The position numbers and the translations under genes were made by a program. A model generated the notes under the pieces. It worked only from the letters and a program-made list of their open reading frames with translations, did not search any database and was not told the DNA's origin. A stretch of DNA of 6,661 bases from CAYJSJ01 sp964373065 (GTDB lineage: Bacteria; Patescibacteriota; Gracilibacteria; Peribacterales; Peribacteraceae). Shown in pieces: positions 1 through 4,712 of the stretch (within the stretch, counting starts at the first letter, position 1; each line of letters begins with the position of its first letter). Where the stretch lies: assembly GCA_964373065.1 (NCBI GenBank), contig CAYJSJ010000031.1, forward strand, positions 1 through 6,661. Reading direction: 5' to 3'.

Positions 1-8
1 AGCCAAAA

Positions 9-37
9 TTGCCATTGCCTTCAAAATTTGCTATACT
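9..37 (+). promoter_or_regulatory. Sigma70-type promoter of the response regulator gene, probably leaderless
   Basis: A -35 box TTGCCA (9-14), a 17-bp spacer and a -10 box TATACT (32-37) are visible. The -10 has an extended TG at 29-30. Transcription would start about 7 nt after the -10, near position 44, almost on the ATG at 46. This placement rules out the in-frame TTG at 28 as the start, because it lies inside the promoter. Confidence 0.7.
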
Positions 38-45
38 ATGAGGAA

Positions 46-417
46 ATGCAAAACAAGAAGTCCATTCTGGTCGTCGACGACGATGAAGCTCTCGTAGGAG
101 CTCTCCAAACCAAATTCTCCGATCGGGGCTATGCGGTCACGGTTGCCAAAGACGGCACGGAGGCGATAGGGCTCATCGAAGAGCAGGTTTTTTCAGTGAT
201 TCTCACCGATATCCACATGCCAAATGCCAACGGTTTTGCCGTGTTAGATCGCCTCAAAATGACACGAAATGCGCAAACTTCTGTGTACGTTATCACGAAT
301 CTTGGGAGTGACCAGTACTGCGAAAAGGCACTCGCACTCGGTGCCAAGCAGTGCTTCATAAAGTCGCTCATGTCGCTCCGCGATGTCGTAGAAATAGTGG
401 ACAGGGCTACGGAGTAA
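46..417 (+). CDS. Single-domain response regulator (CheY-like receiver)
   Basis: This is a stand-alone receiver domain of 123 residues with no output domain, so it would act through protein-protein contact after phosphorylation by a histidine kinase. The standard receiver residues are visible: the acidic pair D12/D13 in VVDDDE, the phospho-acceptor D55 in ILTDIHMP, the switch threonine T84 in VYVITN, and the conserved lysine K106 in CFIKS. The TNLGS stretch after the switch threonine resembles receivers I recall from CPR genomes. I chose ATG 46 because the longer TTG start at 28 overlaps the -10 box. AGGA at 41-44 is too close to the ATG to be a normal ribosome-binding site. The gene converges on ligA across a 38-bp gap. 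Single-domain receivers often control type IV pili, and pilT is encoded 2.6 kb away, but that partnership is inference. No kinase domain is visible in the window. Confidence 0.92.
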   Translation: MQNKKSILVVDDDEALVGALQTKFSDRGYAVTVAKDGTEAIGLIEEQVFSVILTDIHMPNANGFAVLDRLKMTRNAQTSVYVITNLGSDQYCEKALALGAKQCFIKSLMSLRDVVEIVDRATE

Positions 418-455
418 ATACGGTGCGATGAGGAAAGTACTGTGACGGGATTGTT

Positions 456-2597
456 TTATGGTTTCATCATCGTAAGAAATTTCGCTTCGTCGATAATCTT
501 TACACCAAGCGTGTTGGCATCATCGTACTTACTTCCGGGGTCTTTGCCCGCAAGCACGTAATCCGTTTTCTTACTTACGGATCCAGACACTTTTCCTCCG
601 TGTTCTTTAATCATTTTTTTGGCATCCTCCCGCGCAAGCGTCGGCAGCGTTCCGGTGAGGACAAAGGTGAGTTTCGCAAAGGTCTGGGCTGCATGGCTCC
701 CCTTCGGTTGCAACGCAAGCACGCCGGCATTGCCGAATGTATGCAGCAGTGCCCGGTTATCTTCTTCATTGATCCATGCGATGAGTGACGCGCTTACTAC
801 GTCCCCGATACCGTCGATTGCGGCGAGGTCTTCCGTCGTCTGTGCGTGCAGAACTTTTACGATGTCGTCCATGTGCACTCCGTTCACGTGTACGGATTCT
901 TTTTCCGCTCCGAAGAGTGAGGTCTGCGATCCGCGCGCATCTTCGCGTTCGATCGTCATCGTTCTCCCCGGCCATTGGAGCCTGCGTGCGAGAATCTCGG
1001 CCGTCTCGCGCCCGACGTGCCGGATGCCGAGGGCAAAGAGGAAACGGTCGAGCGGCACGCGTCTCGCATGCTCGATGGACTGCAGGAGGTTCTCCGTTTT
1101 TTTCTCTTTGAACAGTGGCAGGTTGATCAGATCGTCATACGTGAGAAAGAAGATATCCGCCGGATCAGAAATCAGTTCCTGCGCAAGAAGCTCCTCCACC
1201 GTTTCCTTGCCGAAGCCTTCGATATTCAGCGCGTACCGCGAGACAAAGTGCTCGATCTTCTCCTGCCGGACTGCACCGCATTTGGCGTTCGGGCAGCGGT
1301 GAACGGCTTCCCCTTCGGGTCGAACCAGATCTTGCCCGCAACTCGGGCAGTGCCTCGGGAAGTGGAACGGTTTCGTGTTCTCCGGCCGCAAATTCTTCAG
1401 CACTTCCACGACCTCGGGGATAATGTCGCCCGCTTTCTGCACGATGACGGTATCGCCGATCCGCACATCCAGCCGATTGATTTCATCCTCATTGTGGAGT
1501 GTTGCTCTGCTCACCGTCGTTCCCGCAACAAGCGTGGGAGTGAGGTGCGCTACGGGCGTCATAGCCCCCGTTCGTCCAACTTGTAATTGAATATCCAGTA
1601 CGCGCGACGTCTTCTGTTCGGCAGGAAACTTATACGCGCGCGCCCAGCGCGGCGCCTTGGCGGTGGATCCGAGGTCGCGTTGCAGGGTTTTATCGTTCAC
1701 TTTGATGACGATGCCGTCGATGTCATATGGGAGCTTCTCGCGCTTCTTGCCAAACTCTTCGTACATCGCTTCGATGTCCTTCAAACTCTTCACGATCCTA
1801 GTCTCCGGGTTCACCGGCAGTCCGATCTTTTTGATGAACGCGAGGACATCCTCTTGCGTTTTGATGGCGAGGCTTTCCTCGGTGGATTTCCCCAGCCCGT
1901 AGCAGAAAATGCAGAGGTGTCGCTCCGCTGCAATCTTCGGGTCCAGCTGCCGCACGCTCCCTGCGGCTGCGTTGCGTGGATTGGCGAACTTTTCCCCTTC
2001 GGGCAGGGCTGCGTTGATGGTCTTGAGCGCGGCTTTCGGGAGGTAGACTTCGCCCGAAACTTCGATGGTGGGAATCTGTTTCTGTATATCGATTGCAAAC
2101 GAAAGCGGGATCGCCTCAATCGTCTTCGCCGCATGTGTCACGTCTTCTCCTTCCACGCCGTTGCCGCGTGTCACGGCGCGCACGAGCCGGTACGTTCCTT
2201 CTTGCTGCAGATCATAGACGAGCGTGATATTCAGTCCGTCGATCTTGAGCTCCGACGTAGAGGTGAAGTGCGCGGTTTTTTTGCCGAGCGTGCGTTCCAT
2301 CTGATCGATCCAATCCGTAAGGTCTTCGTGGCTAAAGGCGTCGCTGAGCGATTCCTTCGGCGTCAGGTGAGTGATCTTCGGCAACCTGCCATCGAGCGGA
2401 GCGCCAACGCGTTGCGTGGGGGAGTCTTGTGTAATGATCTCCGGGAATTCCTTCTCGAGAGCGATCAGCTCCTGCTTGAGCGCGTCGCGGACGGCTTCGG
2501 AGACTTCTTCCCTGTTCTCTATAAAGTAGGCTCTGTTGACTCGGCGGATCTCTTCGCGGAGCTTTGCAGCCCGTGATTTCGCTTCGGAACTCTTCAT
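456..2597 (-). CDS. ligA: NAD+-dependent DNA ligase LigA
   Basis: LigA seals nicks in duplex DNA during replication and repair by adenylating itself with NAD+. The 713 residues hold the full domain set. Domain Ia (about 1-70) ends in DSPTQRVG. The adenylation domain has the catalytic K118 in ELKIDG, E183 in SGEVY, FANPRNAAAGS (204-214) and K299 in GIVIKV. An OB fold contains VGRTGAMTPVA (340-350) and QKAGDIIPEV. A four-cysteine zinc finger (C417, C420, C435, C440) is followed by helix-hairpin-helix repeats (about 445-625) and a C-terminal BRCT domain (about 637-713, with HGGKVSGSVSKKTDYV). The family is usually about 670 residues. The excess is mostly a roughly 35-residue insert (about 541-580) between helix-hairpin-helix motifs, carrying QTSLF at 558-562. 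Domain Ia has lost the usual His and Tyr of the YH...DAEYD signature. The nucleotide-binding motif reads TRGNG rather than TRGDG. The gene is probably monocistronic. Confidence 0.97.
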   Translation of the reverse strand: MKSSEAKSRAAKLREEIRRVNRAYFIENREEVSEAVRDALKQELIALEKEFPEIITQDSPTQRVGAPLDGRLPKITHLTPKESLSDAFSHEDLTDWIDQMERTLGKKTAHFTSTSELKIDGLNITLVYDLQQEGTYRLVRAVTRGNGVEGEDVTHAAKTIEAIPLSFAIDIQKQIPTIEVSGEVYLPKAALKTINAALPEGEKFANPRNAAAGSVRQLDPKIAAERHLCIFCYGLGKSTEESLAIKTQEDVLAFIKKIGLPVNPETRIVKSLKDIEAMYEEFGKKREKLPYDIDGIVIKVNDKTLQRDLGSTAKAPRWARAYKFPAEQKTSRVLDIQLQVGRTGAMTPVAHLTPTLVAGTTVSRATLHNEDEINRLDVRIGDTVIVQKAGDIIPEVVEVLKNLRPENTKPFHFPRHCPSCGQDLVRPEGEAVHRCPNAKCGAVRQEKIEHFVSRYALNIEGFGKETVEELLAQELISDPADIFFLTYDDLINLPLFKEKKTENLLQSIEHARRVPLDRFLFALGIRHVGRETAEILARRLQWPGRTMTIEREDARGSQTSLFGAEKESVHVNGVHMDDIVKVLHAQTTEDLAAIDGIGDVVSASLIAWINEEDNRALLHTFGNAGVLALQPKGSHAAQTFAKLTFVLTGTLPTLAREDAKKMIKEHGGKVSGSVSKKTDYVLAGKDPGSKYDDANTLGVKIIDEAKFLTMMKP

Positions 2598-2603
2598 AGA
2601 GAA

Positions 2604-2633
2604 AGTATAGTGGATGTTTGCGCGTATTGCCCA
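2604..2633 (-). promoter_or_regulatory. ligA promoter, probably leaderless
   Basis: On the minus strand a -10 box TATACT (2609 to 2604) lies 6 nt before the ligA ATG (2597). A weak -35-like TGGGCA (2633 to 2628) stands 18 bp upstream. The bases between the -10 and the ATG are TTTCTC followed by T, with no purine-rich ribosome-binding site. Transcription would therefore start at or next to the start codon. Confidence 0.6.
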
Positions 2634-2684
2634 GAGAGGAGCGATTGATCAAGGGGGACGTCAGCCACGATCATCGGAGCCACT

Positions 2685-2701
2685 GATGCACCAAGTGCAT
2701 C
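2685..2701. repeat. Perfect 7-3-7 inverted repeat in the ligA / small-gene divergent region
   Basis: GATGCAC (2685-2691) and GTGCATC (2695-2701) are exact reverse complements around a 3-nt centre CAA. The repeat sits in the 166-bp region between the divergent starts of ligA and the small helical protein gene, about 90 bp from the ligA ATG and 63 bp from the other. It could be an operator for a dimeric regulator or a small hairpin. No T-run follows on either side, so it is not a standard terminator. Confidence 0.45.
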
Positions 2702-2763
2702 CATAGTACATTTTTCAAATTCCGCAGTTGATTCTCTCTTCAAATCCAGTAAATGTGCGCCAC

Positions 2764-2997
2764 ATGATGACGATTACAGACATCACAGAGCAGCTCGAAA
2801 AGCTCGACCAGGAGATCATTAAGCTCTTTGCAGAGCGCACACACCTTTGTGCCGGTCAACCCATTTCCATTAATGATGAGATGAACATGCTTTCGCTGTG
2901 GCTGGAGGAGGCGGCGGAAAAGGGTCTCGATGAAGGGAAGGTCGAGAAGATCGCAAAATTGGTGATAGCACTCTCGCGGGGAGGGACGGAGGAGTAG
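2764..2997 (+). CDS. Small helical protein resembling a degenerate type II chorismate mutase (AroQ fold)
   Basis: The product is 77 residues and looks all-helical. Its first helix, ITEQLEKLDQEIIKLFAER (residues 7-25), matches the opening helix of AroQ-type chorismate mutases, and the EEAAEKGLDEGKVEKIAKLV region matches their second and third helices. By eye-alignment to the E. coli mutase domain, only R28 is kept (here R25). R11 becomes Thr, D48 becomes Ile, R51 becomes Glu, and the segment bearing K39 is missing. Catalysis is therefore doubtful, and the protein may only share the fold. ATG 2764 and ATG 2767 are both possible starts. The longer TTG start at 2728 adds residues that match nothing in the fold. 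TTGATT (2728-2733) and TAAATG (2750-2755) form a poor promoter candidate. The stop codon lies 15 bp from the convergent end of pilT. No aromatic-pathway genes are nearby. Confidence 0.6.
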   Translation: MMTITDITEQLEKLDQEIIKLFAERTHLCAGQPISINDEMNMLSLWLEEAAEKGLDEGKVEKIAKLVIALSRGGTEE

Positions 2998-2999
2998 CG

Positions 3000-3014
3000 G
3001 AAATTGAAAATTTC
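3000..3014. repeat. Small AT-rich inverted repeat between convergent stop codons
   Basis: GAAATT (3000-3005) and AATTTC (3009-3014) are exact reverse complements around GAA. The repeat fills the gap between the small helical protein gene and pilT and overlaps the pilT stop. It would form a weak 6-bp hairpin on either strand. A bidirectional terminator role is possible, but there is no GC-rich stem or clear U-tract. Confidence 0.25.
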
Positions 3015-4035
3015 ATCCTCTCGCCCACTCGTATGTTTCTTTGTCGATTGCCCCGTTCTTATACAGTTCTTTCGCGCACTTTTCGAACGTAATCATGCCG
3101 AGATCTCTGCCCGTCTGAATGACAGAAGTGAGTTCCGGCGTGCGATTGTCGCGGATGATGTTTGCGACTGCGGGCGTATTGATGAGCACTTCGCGCTGCG
3201 CGATGCGTCCGCCCTTCGTGCCGGCTATGAGTCGCTGCGCGACGATTGCGCGGAGTGAAAGCGAGAGCTGCGTGCGTATCTGCGATTGCTGGTGCGGCGG
3301 AAACACATCCACGATGCGGTCGACCGTTTGCGCGGCATTGGGGGTATGGAGCGTTGCAAACACCAAGTGCCCGGTTTCGGCAAGTGTGAGGGCTGCAGCG
3401 ATCGTTTCAAGATCGCGCATTTCGCCTACCATGATGATGTCCGGGTCCTGCCGGAGCACCCGCTTGAGTGCCTCCGGAAACGAGAGAAAATCGCTCCCGA
3501 ACTGACGCTGGCGTATGAGACCTTTGTCGCTTTGGAAAATGAATTCAATCGGATCCTCGAGCGTGATGATGTGCCCGCCTCGCTCCGTGGCAATGTGCTG
3601 GATCATGGCGGCGAGTGACGTGGATTTCCCGGCTCCTGTGGGGCCGGTGAAGAGAATCAGACCCTCCTTATGGCTGCAGAGGTGCTCCACGTCGCCGAGA
3701 CCGATCTCCGCGAGCGTCGGGATGTCCGTGGAGATGATGCGTACGGCAAGCCCGGGGTTCCCGCGTTCAAAGTGGCAATTGATACGGAGCCGTATGCCGC
3801 GTTTCGTGCTATAGCTGCTATCAATCTCTTTCTCCTCCGTAAACGTTTTGTATCGCGCACCGTCCATGAGGGATTTGATGAACTCCGTCACCTTCGCCAT
3901 GGTGCATACTTCTTTTCCTTGGGCTATGAGTTCTCCGTCGATGCGAAACATGATGGGCGACCCCACGGCGATGTGTACGTCCGAGGCACCTGCCTGTTCT
4001 GCCTTTGTAAAGAGAGTATCTGCGGTTTGGCTCAT
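3013..4035 (-). CDS. pilT: Type IV pilus retraction ATPase PilT
   Basis: PilT is the hexameric cytoplasmic ATPase that depolymerises type IV pili and drives twitching and DNA uptake. At 340 residues it has the normal family length. Visible motifs are the Walker A GPTGAGKS (131-138), the Asp box ITLEDPIEF (157-165), the Walker B region DIIMVGEMRD (199-208) with the likely catalytic E205, and the His box TGHLVFATLHT (221-231). ANIIRDN (291-297) stands where PilT proteins carry the AIRNLIRE retraction motif. That motif and the absence of the PilB tetracysteine zinc site favour PilT over the extension ATPase PilB. The N-terminal PAS-like domain starts about residue 5, with SDVHIAVGSP typical of the family. 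No other pilus genes lie in the window. The start codon is fixed by the -10 box just upstream. Confidence 0.95.
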   Translation of the reverse strand: MSQTADTLFTKAEQAGASDVHIAVGSPIMFRIDGELIAQGKEVCTMAKVTEFIKSLMDGARYKTFTEEKEIDSSYSTKRGIRLRINCHFERGNPGLAVRIISTDIPTLAEIGLGDVEHLCSHKEGLILFTGPTGAGKSTSLAAMIQHIATERGGHIITLEDPIEFIFQSDKGLIRQRQFGSDFLSFPEALKRVLRQDPDIIMVGEMRDLETIAAALTLAETGHLVFATLHTPNAAQTVDRIVDVFPPHQQSQIRTQLSLSLRAIVAQRLIAGTKGGRIAQREVLINTPAVANIIRDNRTPELTSVIQTGRDLGMITFEKCAKELYKNGAIDKETYEWARG

Positions 4036-4042
4036 TCCTCTT

Positions 4043-4048
4043 AGTATA
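4043..4048 (-). promoter_or_regulatory. pilT -10 box, probably leaderless transcript
   Basis: TATACT on the minus strand (4048 to 4043) is followed by 7 nt (AAGAGGA) and then the pilT ATG. Transcription would start on or beside the ATG. AGAGGA directly abuts the start codon, too close for a normal Shine-Dalgarno contact. I see no convincing -35 box at 16-18 bp. Confidence 0.55.
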
Positions 4049-4131
4049 CCTGATTTTGCCTTGGAGTTCTAGATGCTGATGGAACGGGTTTTGTGGCTCT
4101 TTGTTGCTATTATTTTGTATTATCACGGAAT

Positions 4132-4152
4132 AGAGGGTACCGAAGGTGCCGA
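4132..4152. repeat. Left arm of imperfect inverted repeats flanking the four-helix-bundle gene
   Basis: The 4136-4152 segment, containing TACCGAAGGTGCCGA, matches the reverse complement of 4556-4572 at 14 of 17 positions without gaps. The overlapping segment 4132-4150 matches the reverse complement of 4540-4558 at 16 of 19 columns with one gap. The left arm ends 31 bp before the gene's ATG. Complementary ends around an S23/IVP-type gene are known from intervening sequences in 23S rRNA genes, but no rRNA is present here. Confidence 0.5.
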
Positions 4153-4172
4153 CGTAGGCAAGTGACTGTGGC

Positions 4173-4178
4173 AAGGTG
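4173..4178 (+). promoter_or_regulatory. Shine-Dalgarno-like site of the four-helix-bundle gene
   Basis: AAGGTG (4173-4178) lies 5 nt before the ATG at 4184 and differs from AAGGAG at one base. It is the only gene start in the window with such a site at a workable distance, and it supports ATG 4184 as the start. Confidence 0.45.
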
Positions 4179-4183
4179 ATGGT

Positions 4184-4540
4184 ATGCACGTTCGCCCCTA
4201 TCAAAAACTCATTGTTTGGAGAGAGGCACATGATCTTTGCGTCCTCATCTATCGAGTGACATCGACATTCCCTCATGATGAACGTTTTCGCCTCATTGAT
4301 CAGATGTGCAGGTCATCTTCCAGCGTTCCAACGAACCTCGCAGAAGGAAGTACTCGAGCGACCAAAAAAGGGGGGAAGTATTTTTACAATATTGCATCAA
4401 CATCGCTCGAAGAATTGCATTATCAATGCCTATTGTCACAAACTCTAGATTATATCACTGTTCAGCAGTTCGAAGCATGTGATGATCGTATACAGAGAAT
4501 TAGCTATTTACTCACAAAATTGCAAATGAGCTTACAATAG
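4184..4540 (+). CDS. Four-helix-bundle protein of the S23 / IVP family
   Basis: The 118-residue product has the length and signature motifs of the family called four helix bundle protein, S23 ribosomal protein or IVP: YQKLIVWREA at 6-15, FPHDERF at 29-35, SVPTNLAEG at 47-55, and a final region rich in Leu-containing helices (LEELHYQCLLSQ, 75-86). Members were first found as reading frames inside intervening sequences of 23S rRNA genes, and many are free-standing. The molecular function is not established. It is predicted cytoplasmic, with no signal peptide or membrane segment. Two hand-counted 60-bp stretches are about 33-37% GC, against about 62% in a stretch of neighbouring pilT, which suggests transfer. 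The gene is divergent from pilT. Its TAG stop lies at the base of a GC-rich UUCG hairpin, and inverted repeats flank it. Confidence 0.9.
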   Translation: MHVRPYQKLIVWREAHDLCVLIYRVTSTFPHDERFRLIDQMCRSSSSVPTNLAEGSTRATKKGGKYFYNIASTSLEELHYQCLLSQTLDYITVQQFEACDDRIQRISYLLTKLQMSLQ

Positions 4541-4601
4541 GGCACTTCGGCGCCCTCTGTACCTTCGGAACCTTCCAGACGTTCCGCCCCTCGGAAGAAC
4601 G
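4538..4601 (+). repeat. Right inverted-repeat arm and cluster of alternative hairpins after the four-helix-bundle gene
   Basis: AGGGC (4539-4543) pairs with GCCCT (4552-4556). After one A-C mismatch, an inner C-G pair closes a UUCG tetraloop (4546-4549). Next, CGGAAC (4566-4571) can pair with GTTCCG (4581-4586), while TTCCG (4582-4586) can instead pair with CGGAA (4592-4596). CGTTC (4580-4584) can also pair with GAACG (4597-4601). These pairings compete. No T-run follows, so it is not a classic intrinsic terminator, although the first hairpin could protect or end the transcript. The segment also pairs with 4132-4152. Confidence 0.5.
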
Positions 4602-4674
4602 CCCAGATTTGGCTTAAATCGGCCATTGGAGTAGCATACTGTGTATTCGCGGAATCATCGTTTGTAAACTACCT

Positions 4675-4702
4675 TTTACATTCGGTTTTTTATCGCTACA
4701 CT
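4675..4702 (+). promoter_or_regulatory. Likely promoter of the TrmB-sensor gene
   Basis: TTTACA (4675-4680, 5 of 6 to the -35 consensus) and TACACT (4697-4702, 4 of 6 to the -10 consensus) are separated by 16 bp. The -10 ends 10 nt before the ATG at 4713, predicting a 5' leader of only 3-4 nt. A short GTTT/AAAC inverted repeat (4660-4669) lies just upstream of the -35 and could be an operator half-site pair, though this is weak. Confidence 0.45.
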
Positions 4703-4712
4703 TAGCGGTTGC

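Noticed and set aside
28..45. TTG start at 28 extending the response regulator by six residues
   Set aside because: The codon lies inside the extended -10 element, and the receiver domain is complete from ATG 46.
619..1302. 227-codon plus-strand reading frame opposite ligA
   Set aside because: Its product is Ser/Arg-rich with no domain, as expected for an antisense shadow.
975..1586. 203-codon plus-strand reading frame opposite ligA
   Set aside because: It is antisense to the zinc-finger and helix-hairpin-helix parts of LigA and shows no recognisable domain.
1587..2576. 329-codon plus-strand reading frame opposite ligA
   Set aside because: It lies wholly antisense to a clearly conserved ligase, its product resembles no family I know, and it reflects the GC-rich codon pattern of the real gene.
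4118..4123. TATTAT as the -10 of the four-helix-bundle gene
   Set aside because: No -35 box lies at 16-18 bp, and the region is generally AT-rich, so I did not list it as a promoter.
3821..4276. 151-codon minus-strand reading frame across the pilT start
   Set aside because: It overlaps pilT in another frame and the divergent four-helix-bundle gene, and its product has no family resemblance.
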